Positions 8,463 through 17,577 are shown, counted from the stretch's first letter. The stretch is 43,407 bases of DNA from ZC4RG42 sp036676355 (GCA_036676355.1 JAKFDA010000082.1:1-43407), one strand, 5' to 3'. The notes: a model not told the origin generated them from the letters alone. Made by a program: numbers and translations.

Positions 8463-8873
8463 TCATTTGCTCAGGCGGCGGATACGTTCGGACGGCGTGA
8501 TGATGTCGGTCAGGCGAATGCCGAACTTGTCGTTCACCACGACGACTTCGCCTTGCGCGATCAGGCAGCCGTTCACCAGCACGTCCATCGGTTCGCCGGC
8601 GAGACCGTCGAGTTCGACGACCGAACCCTGCGCGAGCTGGAGAATGTTCTTGATCGGGATCTTGGTGCGCCCGAGCTCGACCGTGAGCTGCACGGGGATA
8701 TCGAGAATCAGATCGATATCGTGCGGAAGTTCGTTGTGCGCGCCGCCTTTTGCCAGCGGCTCGAACACATTCGCGGGCGCCGGCGTTGGAGCCGGCGCAG
8801 GTGCGGCGGTGGCGGCGGCCTGTTCGGCCAGCGCGGCGCCCCAATCGTCATCGGCGGTGCTGGTGTCAGCCAT
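8463..8873 (-). CDS. fliN: Flagellar motor switch protein FliN
   Basis: The 136-residue protein has an N-terminal DDDWGAALAEQ segment, the part of FliN that docks the FliH-FliI ATPase complex. An Ala/Pro linker follows, and then the SpoA domain (about 50-130) with the signature VELGRTKIPIKNILQL and VVVVNDKFGIRLTDI. FliN builds the bottom of the C ring with FliM. The start overlaps the end of fliM by 8 bp, which suggests coupled synthesis of the two partners. Confidence 0.96.
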   Translation of the reverse strand: MADTSTADDDWGAALAEQAAATAAPAPAPTPAPANVFEPLAKGGAHNELPHDIDLILDIPVQLTVELGRTKIPIKNILQLAQGSVVELDGLAGEPMDVLVNGCLIAQGEVVVVNDKFGIRLTDIITPSERIRRLSK

Positions 8874-9864
8874 TGTCTTCTCCCAGATTGTTTTCCTTCG
8901 CCGAGACGGCGAGGATTTTTTCGATGCGGATGGCGTGTCGCCCGTTCAGGCTGCCGTACTTGCAGTCGAAAATCGGCACGCCGTCGACTTGCGCGACCAC
9001 GCTTTGCGGCATTTCGAGCGGAATCACGTCACCCGGCTTCATGCTCAACAGACCGCGCACGGTGGCGGGCATGTGGGCGAAATCGGCCACGAGTTCCACC
9101 TCCGCGATCTGCACCTGGCGCGAAAGCATGCGCAGCCAGCGCGTGTCCGGTTCGTAACTGTCGCCCTGCGTGCTCGAGTACAGCACGTCGCGAATCGGCT
9201 CCACGACGGCGTACGGAAAACACACATGCAGACTGCCGCCGATGGAGCCGAATTCGATCTGGAACGAAGTCGTGATGACGATCTCGCTCGGCGTGGCGAT
9301 GTTGGCGAACTGGGTGTGCATCTCCGAGCGCGTGTACTCCAGACGCAGCGGATAGACCGGCGCCCACGCTTTCATGTAATCGTCGGCCACGACGGTCAGC
9401 ATGCGCTGAATGATGCGTTGTTCCGTCTGGGTGAAGTCGCGGCCCTCGACGCGCGTATGGAAACGGCCGTCGCCGCCGAACATGTTGTCCACCACCGCGA
9501 ACACCACGCTCGGATCGAACACCATCAGGCAGGAGCCGCGCAGCGGCTTCAACTGCATGATGTTGATGTTGGTCGGTACGACGAGGTTGCGAATGAATTC
9601 GTTGTACTTCTGCACCTTCACCGGCCCCACCGACACTTCGGGGTTGCGTCGCATGAAGTTGAACAGGCCCAGACGCATCAGCCGCGCGAAGCGCTCGTTG
9701 ATGATCTCCAGCGTGGGCATGCGCCCGCGCACGATGCGTTCCTGCGTGGCGAGGTCGTACGGCCGCGGACCGTCGGTCGACTCCGTTGCGGGTGCCTCGT
9801 CGACTTCGCCGGTCACGCCCTTGAGCAGCGCGTCGACTTCTTCCTGGGACAGAAACTCGGACAT
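8866..9864 (-). CDS. fliM: Flagellar motor switch protein FliM
   Basis: The 332-residue protein begins MSEFLSQEEVDALL, and LSQEEVDALL (5-14) is the conserved N-terminal helix that binds phospho-CheY. The middle CheC-like domain (about 40-230) interacts with FliG, and the C-terminal SpoA domain (about 250-325) packs with FliN. The length is typical. Together with the CheY, CheZ and CheA encoded at 31-35 kb it gives a complete switch input. It overlaps fliN by 8 bp and lies 33 bp after fliL. Confidence 0.97.
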   Translation of the reverse strand: MSEFLSQEEVDALLKGVTGEVDEAPATESTDGPRPYDLATQERIVRGRMPTLEIINERFARLMRLGLFNFMRRNPEVSVGPVKVQKYNEFIRNLVVPTNINIMQLKPLRGSCLMVFDPSVVFAVVDNMFGGDGRFHTRVEGRDFTQTEQRIIQRMLTVVADDYMKAWAPVYPLRLEYTRSEMHTQFANIATPSEIVITTSFQIEFGSIGGSLHVCFPYAVVEPIRDVLYSSTQGDSYEPDTRWLRMLSRQVQIAEVELVADFAHMPATVRGLLSMKPGDVIPLEMPQSVVAQVDGVPIFDCKYGSLNGRHAIRIEKILAVSAKENNLGEDNG

Positions 9865-9897
9865 GGCCTATCGCGTCGTCACTGTTGAATTGCGCCG

Positions 9898-10437
9898 TTA
9901 CTGAATCACGAAATCGGAGAGGTACACGCTTTCGATGCCCCGGGCGGGCTCGGACAGCGTCATCGGTTTGCGCGCCTCGACCAGGATTTCTTCCATCAGT
10001 TGCCGCTTGCCGTCGATGTTCGAAAGATCGTCGACGGTCTTCGAGGAAAGCAGCAGGATGATGCCGTTGCGGATGCGCGGCAGTTGCGTCTTCGCCGTTT
10101 CGATCGCAGCTTCATCCGTTGCTTCGAGCACGACGCCGACACGCAGATAATTGTCTCCGTCGTCGCCGCGCAAGTTCACCACGAAAGGTTCGAGCGCAAG
10201 AAATGATGGCGCGTGCGTCCGTTTCGCTTCGGCCGCTGCGGCGTTCGCATCGATCTCGACATCCGCGTCGGGGCTTGGCTGCGTTGCGAGCATGATGCCG
10301 GCGCCGCCGGCGGCGCTGATCAGCAACACCAGCAGGATCAGGAAGATGACTTTCTTCTTGCTGGTGGTCTTCTTTTTCGGTGGTTCGTCCAGCGGTACGT
10401 CCTGTGGCCGCGCCGTTGCGTCGGGCTGCTTTGCCAT
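9898..10437 (-). CDS. fliL: Flagellar basal body-associated protein FliL
   Basis: The 179-residue protein has a cytoplasmic Lys-rich N-terminus, one transmembrane helix (about 29-50) and a periplasmic domain with the FliL pattern LEPFVVNL and DNYLRVGVVLE. It ends with SVYLSDFVIQ. FliL rings surround the MotAB stator and support torque at high load. It is the first gene of the fliLMNOPQR run, following a 328-bp gap that contains a possible promoter. Confidence 0.95.
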   Translation of the reverse strand: MAKQPDATARPQDVPLDEPPKKKTTSKKKVIFLILLVLLISAAGGAGIMLATQPSPDADVEIDANAAAAEAKRTHAPSFLALEPFVVNLRGDDGDNYLRVGVVLEATDEAAIETAKTQLPRIRNGIILLLSSKTVDDLSNIDGKRQLMEEILVEARKPMTLSEPARGIESVYLSDFVIQ

Positions 10438-10495
10438 GAGTGTCCTTGTTCGAATCGGGAACGACGCGTCGCCCCCGTATATTCCTGTGGGATGA

Positions 10496-10522
10496 ATTAT
10501 CGGCAGCGGTCGTACGGATCAA
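10496..10522 (-). promoter_or_regulatory. Possible promoter of the fliL-fliR operon
   Basis: On the minus strand TTGATC (10517-10522) and GATAAT (10496-10501) are 15 bp apart, about 60 bp upstream of fliL. The -10 part is embedded in GCCGATAA, an exact sigma-28 -10 octamer, but no matching sigma-28 -35 lies at the right distance. I read it as a weak sigma-70-type promoter, with low certainty. Confidence 0.35.
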
Positions 10523-10557
10523 TGGCCCAAATACGACGGAGAATCGGGCCCAATTCG

Positions 10558-10762
10558 GAATCAGCCAAGAGCCAAGAGCCAAGAATAGAAAGCGGCTAAA
10601 AGAACGAACTGGATTGCCGCTCCCGGACTTCGATCCGGGAGCGGGAGTCCAGTGTGGCGATCGAAACCGCGAAGCTCTTGAAATGCAGCGGCCACAGAGA
10701 ACGCGGCGTCCGTGCGCTTTGGCGGTACAGGTTTTTGCTCTCCGCTCTCCGCTCTCAGCCGA
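10558..10762. repeat. Heptad-array cassette between fliK and fliL
   Basis: Left heptads NAAGAGC (10564-10582) and right heptads GCTCTCN (10736-10759) enclose an inverted repeat of the GAACTGGATTCCCGC type. The arms meet around CTCCCGGACTTCGATCCGGGAG at about 10620-10641. The right array ends 7 bp from the fliK stop. The whole 10438-10765 gap holds no gene. Confidence 0.7.
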
Positions 10763-10765
10763 TGT

Positions 10766-11755
10766 TCAGGCAAACGTATCGACCAGCCCGATGCGTACAT
10801 TCGCGGCTGTCGTGCCGAGTGCCGTGCCGGCCAGCGCGATGGGCTCGCCGCTGTTCTGGCGTTGCGAGTGCGCCGGGGCGTCGCGTTGTTCGCCCGATTG
10901 CTGATTGACCTGCGCATCGCCGAGCGCAATGCCGCCGTCCGCGAGGAGATCGCGCAGGCGCGGCATGGCGTTTTCCAGCGCGTTGCGCGTATCGGGATTC
11001 TGTACGGTGAAAGTGAGCGTGGCCTTGTCGCCGGCCATGTCGATTTTCACATCGATAGGGCCGAGATCGGGCGGTGTGACGTGCAGCGTCGCGCTGCCTT
11101 GATCGGCGCGCACCATCAGGTTGACGGTCTGACCGAGCTCGTTGTTCCAGCGTTCGCTGCCGACCGGTTGCTGCAGCGTCATGACGGCCTGCTGCGTGAC
11201 GCGTTCGGCGCCGTGCTGTAAATGCACGGCATGTGTCGGCGCCGTTGCGTCCGTGCTTGCGACTGTCGGCATTTCGAATCGAGGAAGCGCTTTTGCGCCG
11301 GTCGATACGCTTTGTGCTGTGCTGTCATCGCCCGTCGGCGCGATGGCGATGCCTTTCGCGTCGGCGCGCGGCGCGGCTTTGACCTCACGGCCGTCGATCG
11401 TCGTTTGCAGCGCGTCCGTTTTCTGCGTTGCGGTCGAGGTGGATTTGCTCAATCGATCGAGTGTCGCGTCGCGCGATGGATTCCCGATCTGGACGGCAGG
11501 CGCAGGCGCCAGACCGAGAGCGGCGGTGTCGATCGGTTGCGCGTCCGCCGCCGCGACCTCCGCCGGCGCTTGTGCTTCGACGGTGTTGGCGGTCTCAGCG
11601 ATATCCGTTGCATCCGTCGCGAGGCCGGCCTCCATCTGTTCGCCGAGCAACGTGGTAAAGGGAGTCTGTTCTGTGCCCGCGCTTTCCTCGGTCGAAGCGG
11701 TGGATTTGCTCGTCGTCGGTGTCAGCGCGGCGCTGACGATGTGCATGCCCGCCAT
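10766..11755 (-). CDS. fliK: Flagellar hook-length control protein FliK
   Basis: The 329-residue protein has a long low-complexity Ser/Thr/Ala/Gln-rich N-terminal half, the secreted ruler, and a C-terminal Flg_hook domain (about 195-290) with TLHVTPPDLGPIDVKIDM and TLTFTVQNPDTRNALENAMPRLRDLL. This domain acts on FlhB to switch export from hook to filament substrates. Position as last gene of fliFGHIJK is canonical. A second FliK-like protein is encoded at 20343-21341. An alternative start is Met4. Confidence 0.92.
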   Translation of the reverse strand: MAGMHIVSAALTPTTSKSTASTEESAGTEQTPFTTLLGEQMEAGLATDATDIAETANTVEAQAPAEVAAADAQPIDTAALGLAPAPAVQIGNPSRDATLDRLSKSTSTATQKTDALQTTIDGREVKAAPRADAKGIAIAPTGDDSTAQSVSTGAKALPRFEMPTVASTDATAPTHAVHLQHGAERVTQQAVMTLQQPVGSERWNNELGQTVNLMVRADQGSATLHVTPPDLGPIDVKIDMAGDKATLTFTVQNPDTRNALENAMPRLRDLLADGGIALGDAQVNQQSGEQRDAPAHSQRQNSGEPIALAGTALGTTAANVRIGLVDTFA

Positions 11756-11808
11756 GTGTTGCTGCTCTTCAATAACTGCTGTTCGGTAAACGCCGGCGTG
11801 GCCGGACC

Positions 11809-12255
11809 CTAGTTCCAGCGCGGTGTGGCCGCCAGACGCGCGGCGAATTCATCGCTTTGTTTCTGTTCGATGCGTGCCGCGGCGCCGCGTGCCTGTTCCG
11901 CACGACGACCGTTCAACACGGCATAGGAGCGGGCGCGCCGTTCGGCTTCCTGCCAGTCGCTGCGACCGCGCACGACGGCGGCATGCCAGTGCGCGACATC
12001 CGCGTTCTGTTGGGCGATCGCTTCTTCCAGACGCGCCAGGAAGGCGCGGAAGTTGGATAGTTCAACGGCCGAAACACCGCCACGCGTGGCGGTGTCGAGT
12101 TTCACCCGATACTCATCGCGATAGCGTTGCAGCAGAACCAGACGCGCTTCGCTTTCCCTGCTGCTGTTCTGCAACTCCGCAAGGCGGTGCAGCGCTTGCT
12201 GGGTGGCTTCTTCGGCGCGCTCTTGCAGCGTCTGCATCGGATCGGTTCGGACCAC
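11809..12255 (-). CDS. fliJ: Flagellar export chaperone FliJ
   Basis: The 148-residue protein is predicted to be almost wholly alpha-helical and is rich in Glu, Arg, Ala and Gln. It fits FliJ, the coiled-coil stalk that links the FliI ATPase ring to FlhA. The start is a GTG at 12255 with a clear AAGGAG seven bases upstream; Met7 is the alternative. It lies between fliI and fliK as expected. However, 418 bp separate it from fliI because a MITE-like element sits just upstream of its ribosome binding site. Confidence 0.85.
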   Translation of the reverse strand: MVRTDPMQTLQERAEEATQQALHRLAELQNSSRESEARLVLLQRYRDEYRVKLDTATRGGVSAVELSNFRAFLARLEEAIAQQNADVAHWHAAVVRGRSDWQEAERRARSYAVLNGRRAEQARGAAARIEQKQSDEFAARLAATPRWN

Positions 12256-12269
12256 GTCTACTCCTTTAC

Positions 12270-12545
12270 GGAAGCTCTGATTAAGGTTGCTTGATCAAGA
12301 TGGTCGCCAGTTCGTTTCGTATAAGCGATTGATTGCTTTGTCCTCGCTCGTACAGCCATGTGCCGGCGCGTGGAGCAGGGGCCCCTTCAGGGGATGCGAC
12401 CGCACAGGCACATGAAGGAACGCGGATGAACCGGCACATTCACAGCCCGCTGCGGGGTCGCATCCATCGATGAAGCCGATGGAGCCTGCTCCGCCCTTCG
12501 CGGTCCCGCACTCGCGACCATCCTCGGTACTTAATCAGACATTCC
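12270..12545. mobile_element. MITE-like element with terminal inverted repeats inside the fliI-fliJ junction
   Basis: The 276-bp block is bounded by imperfect 16-bp terminal inverted repeats, GGAAGCTCTGATTAAG (12270-12285) and its complement at 12530-12545 (14 of 16 match). The inner 10 bp, TCTGATTAAG, match perfectly. Inside are nested inverted repeats: GGAGCAGG (12372-12379) with CCTGCTCC (12485-12492), and GGATGCGACC (12392-12401) with GGTCGCATCC (12456-12465). No coding capacity is seen, so it would be non-autonomous. I see no clear target-site duplication. The remaining 128 bp before fliI hold nothing recognisable. Confidence 0.65.
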
Positions 12546-12673
12546 TTAGTGCTACGGTTCGATCGCTCGATCCCATAGTGCCCTTATGCCTGCATACGAT
12601 ACGAGGTAAAACTGCCGTTGCATGACGCGGTATGGCAGGTTTTATCTCCGCATTTCCGTCCATTGCGGCGCGC

Positions 12674-14077
12674 TCAAGCAGCGACGGGGAAGAGTTCGGC
12701 AAGGGCCGCGCCGCTCGCCGCGAATGGCGCGCACTCGTCCATGCGTTGTTGCAGGAATGCCTCCATGCGCGGGTACAGCGTCAGCGCGCGATCGAGTACC
12801 GGATCGCTGCCGGCGACATAGGCGCCCACGTTCACCAGGTCGCGGTTGCGCTGATAGCGCGAATACAGCGACTTGAACTCGCGCACGGTATGCATTGTTT
12901 CGTCGCTCGTGAGCGAATGCATTACGCGACTGATCGAAGCTTCGATATCGATGGCGGGGTAGTGGCCTTGATCCGCGAGGCTGCGCGACAGCACGATGTG
13001 GCCGTCGAGAATGGCGCGCGCGCTGTCGGCGATCGGGTCCTGCAGATCGTCGCCCTCGGTCAGCACGGTGTAGAAGGCGGTGATCGATCCGCAGCCTTGC
13101 GCGCCGTTGCCGGCGCGTTCCACCAGTTGCGGCAGCTTGGCGAACACCGACGGCGGATAGCCCTTGGTCGCGGGCGGCTCGCCGATGGCGAGCGCGATTT
13201 CGCGCTGCGCCATGGCATAGCGCGTGAGCGAATCCATGATCAGCAGTACATGCTGCCCCTTGTCGCGAAAATATTCGGCGATCGACGTCGCATAGGCCGC
13301 GCCTTGCAGACGCGACAGCGGCGGCGTGTCGGCGGGCGCCGCGACGACCACCGAGCGCGCGAGCCCTTCGGTGCCGAGAATCGCTTCGATGAATTCCTTC
13401 ACTTCGCGGCCGCGTTCACCGATCAACCCGACCACGATCACATCGGCGCCGGTGTAGCGCGCCATCATGCCGAGCAGCACGCTCTTGCCCACGCCTGAGC
13501 CCGCGAACAGGCCCATGCGCTGGCCGCGACCGACGGTGATGAGCGAGTTGATCGCGCGCACGCCGACGTCGAGCGTATGAGAGATCTGTTCGCGTTCAAT
13601 CGGATTGGCCGGACGGCTGTGCAATGGAATGCGATCGCTTGGCTGCAGCGGACCGCGGCCGTCGAGCGGGCGGCCAGCGCAATCGACCACGCGACCGAGC
13701 ATCTCCGGGCCGACCGGCATCAGCTTGGTGCGATCGCCCGCGCGACGCCAGGGATGACGCGCCGCGCCGTATGCCGGCGGCAGCGGCTTGATTTCGAGCG
13801 GATACACCGCGGCGCCGGGCGTGAGTCCGTACGGATCGGTTGCAGGCATGAGAAACAGACGATCGCCGGCAAAGCCGACCACTTCCGCTTCGACCTCGTA
13901 ACCGCTGTCCTGCGTGACCACGCAGGTGCTACCCAGCGGCAGCTTCAATCCGACCGCTTCCATCACCAGACCTGCGATGCGCGTGAGACGACCATAGGTC
14001 TGCAGCGGCGTCGCCGAGTTGGCGAAGTCGCGGCAATCCTTCAGATAACGATGCAGTTGCGCGCGCGGCTCGCTCAT
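12674..14077 (-). CDS. fliI: Flagellum-specific ATPase FliI
   Basis: The 467-residue protein is the F1-beta-like ATPase that energises substrate unloading at the export apparatus. The Walker A motif GSGVGKS is at about 193-199, and the Walker B region is HVLLIMDSLTRYAMAQREIALAIGEPP, including the conserved catalytic stretch GERGREVKEF upstream. An Arg-rich insertion near residues 103-118 follows the N-terminal beta-barrel. The ATG overlaps the fliH stop by four bases (ATGA), as expected for the FliH-FliI partner pair. Confidence 0.97.
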   Translation of the reverse strand: MSEPRAQLHRYLKDCRDFANSATPLQTYGRLTRIAGLVMEAVGLKLPLGSTCVVTQDSGYEVEAEVVGFAGDRLFLMPATDPYGLTPGAAVYPLEIKPLPPAYGAARHPWRRAGDRTKLMPVGPEMLGRVVDCAGRPLDGRGPLQPSDRIPLHSRPANPIEREQISHTLDVGVRAINSLITVGRGQRMGLFAGSGVGKSVLLGMMARYTGADVIVVGLIGERGREVKEFIEAILGTEGLARSVVVAAPADTPPLSRLQGAAYATSIAEYFRDKGQHVLLIMDSLTRYAMAQREIALAIGEPPATKGYPPSVFAKLPQLVERAGNGAQGCGSITAFYTVLTEGDDLQDPIADSARAILDGHIVLSRSLADQGHYPAIDIEASISRVMHSLTSDETMHTVREFKSLYSRYQRNRDLVNVGAYVAGSDPVLDRALTLYPRMEAFLQQRMDECAPFAASGAALAELFPVAA

Positions 14078-14715
14078 ACGGGATCCAGCCAGTTGTGATC
14101 AGCACCCAGTGTCGCAACCAGACGTTTCCAGCGTGTGGCAAGCGTGGCGTCGACTTCGCATGCGGGCGAGACGATGCGACAGCCGCCCGGTTCGATACGA
14201 TGGTCCTCCACCATTCGTATCGCGCCGGCCTTCAGCTCCTCGCCGACATGGCCGCGCACCAATTCCACATCGGCCGGATTCATCGCCAGTCGCGCCCCGC
14301 TTGCGCCGTGCGGCAGGCAATCGAGCGCTTCGCGCACCACCGCGAGCAGCGACTCGCGCCGTACCTTGAGTTCGGTGCGCACCATCTGACGCGCCAGTTC
14401 GAGCGCAAGATCGAGCATTTCGGCGGCGAACTGCTCGCTCTCGTTGGCGATGAGCGATTCGGCCAGATCGGCGGCCTGCATCAGGCGTTTGATCTCCGCC
14501 TGCACCTGCGCGCGGCCTTCTTTCAAACCCGCGGCATAACCGGACTCGCGTGCTTCGTCGCGGATGCGCTGCAGCTCGGCTGCGTTGGTCGGCTCGACAG
14601 CCATGTTCGCTGCCGATCGCGCAGCGCCGGTCTTGCCGCGCGATTCGACCAGCGAGCCGATTTCCCAGCGCTCGTAGGCCGACAGTTGTTCCTTGGGGAT
14701 GAAGGAGTTCGACAT
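14074..14715 (-). CDS. fliH: Flagellar assembly protein FliH
   Basis: The protein has 213 residues from ATG 14715 (MSNSFIPKEQLSAYERWEIG). The aromatic N-terminal segment is the part of FliH that binds FliN and FlhA. The helical middle has the Gly-spaced run GYAAGLKEGRAQ (GxxxG type), and the C-terminal domain binds FliI. FliH is the peripheral stalk of the export ATPase. A longer upstream frame exists, but it runs into a heptad repeat and looks non-coding. Confidence 0.93.
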   Translation of the reverse strand: MSNSFIPKEQLSAYERWEIGSLVESRGKTGAARSAANMAVEPTNAAELQRIRDEARESGYAAGLKEGRAQVQAEIKRLMQAADLAESLIANESEQFAAEMLDLALELARQMVRTELKVRRESLLAVVREALDCLPHGASGARLAMNPADVELVRGHVGEELKAGAIRMVEDHRIEPGGCRIVSPACEVDATLATRWKRLVATLGADHNWLDPV

Positions 14716-14723
14716 GGATTTAG

Positions 14724-14834
14724 AAGGCAGCCGAGAGCCGAGAGCAGAGAGCAGAGAGCAAAACCTGGATCTCCGCTTCCGCGCGATCGGGAATGCAGAT
14801 CGTCCTTGCAACCGGCATTCGCTCTCCGCTGCAG
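14724..14834. repeat. Heptad array between fliH and fliG
   Basis: Four tandem heptads NGAGAGC lie at 14731-14759 and a short complementary copy (GCTCTCCGCT) at 14820-14829. This is the smallest of the paired cassettes. It separates fliG from fliH by 122 bp in an operon whose other junctions mostly overlap. Confidence 0.65.
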
Positions 14835-14837
14835 TGC

Positions 14838-15833
14838 TTAAACAAACGATTCCTCGCCCTTGCCCGACAGCGCGATCTGGCCTTCTTCCACGAGCCGGCG
14901 GACGATCTTGAGAATTTCCTTCTGCTCGGCTTCGACCTCGGACACTCTGACCGGGCCTTTCGCCTCGAGATCGTCCCTCAGCATGTCGGCGGCGCGCTGC
15001 GACATGTTATTGAAAATCTTGTCGCGCAATTCCGCATTGGTTCCCTTGAGCGCGATGACCAGCGATTCGGACTGCACTTCGCGCAGCAGCAATTGCACGC
15101 CGCGATCGTCGATGTCGATGATGTTGTCGAATACGAACATCTCGTCGACGATCTGTTGCGCAAGCTCGGCATCCTGTTCTTTCACCGATTCGATGATGGC
15201 GGTGTCCTGCGAGCCGCCCATGTAGTTGAGGATTTCCGCGGCCGTGCGCACGCCGCCCATGGCGCTTTTTTTCAGGTTGGCGTTGCCCGACATGATCTTG
15301 GCGAGCACGTCGTTGAGTTCCTTCAGCGCGGTCGGCTGAATGCCGTCGAGCGTGGCCACGCGCAACATCACGTCGCCGCGCAGGCGTTCGGAGAAATAAC
15401 CGAGAATCTGCGCGGCCTGATCGCGCTCGAGATGGACGAGGATGGACGCGATGATCTGCGGATGTTCGTTCTTGATCAGTTCGGCGACGGTGCCGGCCTC
15501 CATCCATTTGAGGCCTTCGATGCCGCTGGTGTCGCCGCCCTGCAGAATGCGATCGAGCAGATGCGTCGCGCGTTCGGTGCCGAGCGCCTTGGTCAGCACG
15601 GCGCGAATGTATTCGTTCGAGTCCATGCCGAGCGAAGTCTGCACGTTGGTGTCGGCGTGAAAGGCTTCCAGCACTTCCTCGATGTTTTCGCGCTTGATGT
15701 TCTTCAGCTTGGCCATGGCGCCGCCGAGCTTCTGCACCTCTTTTGGCGCGAGGTACTTGAACACTTCGGCCGCTTCCTGCTCGCCGAGCGAGAGCAGCAG
15801 GATCGCGCTGCGGCGGACGCCTTCGTCACTCAT
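14838..15833 (-). CDS. fliG: Flagellar motor switch protein FliG
   Basis: The 331-residue rotor protein couples the MS ring to the C ring and takes torque from MotA. The N-terminal FliF-binding domain covers about 1-100, and the middle domain has the conserved EHPQ motif (NEHPQIIASILVHL) that binds FliM. The C-terminal domain carries the charged torque helix SESLVIALKGTNAELRDKIF. Its start overlaps the fliF end by 8 bp, so FliF and FliG are probably made in a coupled way. Length is normal. Confidence 0.97.
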   Translation of the reverse strand: MSDEGVRRSAILLLSLGEQEAAEVFKYLAPKEVQKLGGAMAKLKNIKRENIEEVLEAFHADTNVQTSLGMDSNEYIRAVLTKALGTERATHLLDRILQGGDTSGIEGLKWMEAGTVAELIKNEHPQIIASILVHLERDQAAQILGYFSERLRGDVMLRVATLDGIQPTALKELNDVLAKIMSGNANLKKSAMGGVRTAAEILNYMGGSQDTAIIESVKEQDAELAQQIVDEMFVFDNIIDIDDRGVQLLLREVQSESLVIALKGTNAELRDKIFNNMSQRAADMLRDDLEAKGPVRVSEVEAEQKEILKIVRRLVEEGQIALSGKGEESFV

Positions 15834-17508
15834 CTTGCGACACCCAGTTGCGTACCACGCTGGCGACCATCTTCGGATCGTTGCGCGCCAGAGTGCGCGT
15901 CGCTTCGAGATGGGTTTCGTAGCGATTGCCCTGCGCTTCGCCGAAGTTGGCGGCGGGCAACTGCGCCGGCACGGGGATCATCGGCGTCGCATTGCGCGCG
16001 GCGCGGATGAGCGGACGCACGAAGCCGAACAGAATCACCAGCACCAGTGCGGCGATGAGCACATTCTTGCCGAGGTCCTTGGCGAACTCGATGTTCTGCG
16101 GCTGTTTCCACAGCGGCGTTTGCACGATCTCGACGGTCGGCGGCTCGGTGAAGGGCACGTTGGCGACGTTGAGCGAATCGCCGCGCGCCTGGGTATAGCC
16201 CATCGCTTCCTTGACCAGCGCTTCGATCTTGGCCAGTTCTTCCGGCGTGAGCGCTTCGAGTTTGTCTTCGGCTTTCGTAGCGCTCTTGCCTTTGGTCGGT
16301 GCGGCAGGCGGTTCGGCCACGCGGCGATAGTTCACCACCACCGCCGCCGACAGGCGGTTGATCGTGCCGGTCGGGGTACGCGTATGCCGCACGGTCTTGT
16401 CGATTTCGTAATTGGTCGTCGCTTCACGCTGCGTGTTGACGTTGGCCTGTGTCGCGTTAGCCGCCGGACTTGCCGCCGCCGTGGAAGCGCCGGCCATCGG
16501 CGCGGTCGCCGCCGGCACCGGTTGATTCGTCAGCGCGCCGGGCACGCCGCCCGCGGTCTGCGAGCCGTTCACCGTTTCGTGCGTCTGCTGGCTGCGGACC
16601 GCCGCTTCGGCTGGATTCTGATTCGGCTTGAAAGTCTCCGCGGTCGCTTCCGATTCGCTGAAATCCAGATCGGCGGTCACTTGCGCACGCACGTTGTCGT
16701 GCCCGACGATGGGCACGAGGATGTCGACGATGCGCTTGATATAACTCGCTTCGACCTGGTGGCGATAGGCGAGCTGCTGTTCGTCGAGATGCGCGTTCGA
16801 CTTGCTGCTGGTGTCGGTGGAAAGCAGGCTGCCGTTCTGATCGAGCACGCTTACCGCGGCGACCGGCAGTTCCGGCACGCTGGAGGACACCAGATGCATG
16901 ATGCCGGCGACCTGTTCGCGCTCCAGCGTGCGGCCGGGGTAGAGGCTGAGCAGCACCGAGGCGCTCGGTTTCTGCTGTTCGCGCAGAAACACGCTGGGCT
17001 TGGGGATGGCCAGATGCACGCGCGCGGCCTGCACGGCCGAGAGCGACTGCACCGAGCGCGACAGTTCGCCTTCCAGCGCGCGCTGATAGTTCACCTGCTC
17101 CTGAAATTGCGTCAGGCCGAATTTCTGGTTTTCCAGCAACTCGAAGCCGACCGTGCCGCCGCGCGGCAGGCCTTGCGAGGCGAGACGAAGACGCACGTCG
17201 TGCACCTTGTCGCCCGGCACATAAATCACGCCGCCGCCTTCGGAAAACTTGTACGGCACATTCATTTGCTGCAGCGCCTGCACCACCGCACCGCCGTCGC
17301 GATCGGTGAGGTTGGCGTATAGCAGCTTGTAGTCGGGCGCGCGGCTCCACAGCAGGACGCCGACCAATATGGCAATGAGCGCGGCGAAGCCGAGCAGCAC
17401 GGTAAACAGGCGTTGCGGCGGCATGGTGCGCAGGCCGGATATGAAGCTGCCGGCCGGCAGCGCCTGCAGCGATTGATTCTGCGCAATAAGAGTTCCGGTA
17501 TCGGCCAT
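15826..17508 (-). CDS. fliF: Flagellar MS-ring protein FliF
   Basis: The 560-residue protein has an N-terminal transmembrane helix (about 33-52) and YscJ-type ring-building motifs in the periplasmic part (DYKLLYANLTDRDG, GLTQFQEQVNYQRALEGELSR, ARVHLAIPKPSVF). A flexible Ala/Gly-rich insert follows at about 330-370, then a second transmembrane helix near 467-490 and a cytoplasmic tail that binds FliG (NDPKMVASVVRNWV). It founds the basal body. It is the first gene of the minus-strand fliFGHIJK operon and diverges from fliE. Confidence 0.97.
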   Translation of the reverse strand: MADTGTLIAQNQSLQALPAGSFISGLRTMPPQRLFTVLLGFAALIAILVGVLLWSRAPDYKLLYANLTDRDGGAVVQALQQMNVPYKFSEGGGVIYVPGDKVHDVRLRLASQGLPRGGTVGFELLENQKFGLTQFQEQVNYQRALEGELSRSVQSLSAVQAARVHLAIPKPSVFLREQQKPSASVLLSLYPGRTLEREQVAGIMHLVSSSVPELPVAAVSVLDQNGSLLSTDTSSKSNAHLDEQQLAYRHQVEASYIKRIVDILVPIVGHDNVRAQVTADLDFSESEATAETFKPNQNPAEAAVRSQQTHETVNGSQTAGGVPGALTNQPVPAATAPMAGASTAAASPAANATQANVNTQREATTNYEIDKTVRHTRTPTGTINRLSAAVVVNYRRVAEPPAAPTKGKSATKAEDKLEALTPEELAKIEALVKEAMGYTQARGDSLNVANVPFTEPPTVEIVQTPLWKQPQNIEFAKDLGKNVLIAALVLVILFGFVRPLIRAARNATPMIPVPAQLPAANFGEAQGNRYETHLEATRTLARNDPKMVASVVRNWVSQDE

Positions 17509-17549
17509 GTGTGTTCTTGCTCTGGGCGGACTTTCCCTTGGGTGGTCGG

Positions 17550-17577
17550 ATTATGCGCAGACGCACCGCACGACCAA
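17550..17577 (-). promoter_or_regulatory. Candidate sigma-70-type promoter of the fliF operon
   Basis: On the minus strand TTGGTC (17572-17577) and CATAAT (17550-17555) are separated by 16 bp, about 45 bp upstream of the fliF start. The -35 touches the proposed FlhD4C2 dyad, which is where class II activators of this type bind. Confidence 0.5.

Noticed and set aside
10497..10504. Exact sigma-28 -10 octamer GCCGATAA upstream of fliL
   Set aside because: No sigma-28 -35 lies 11 bp upstream and fliL-R is an early operon; kept only as part of a weak sigma-70-type candidate.
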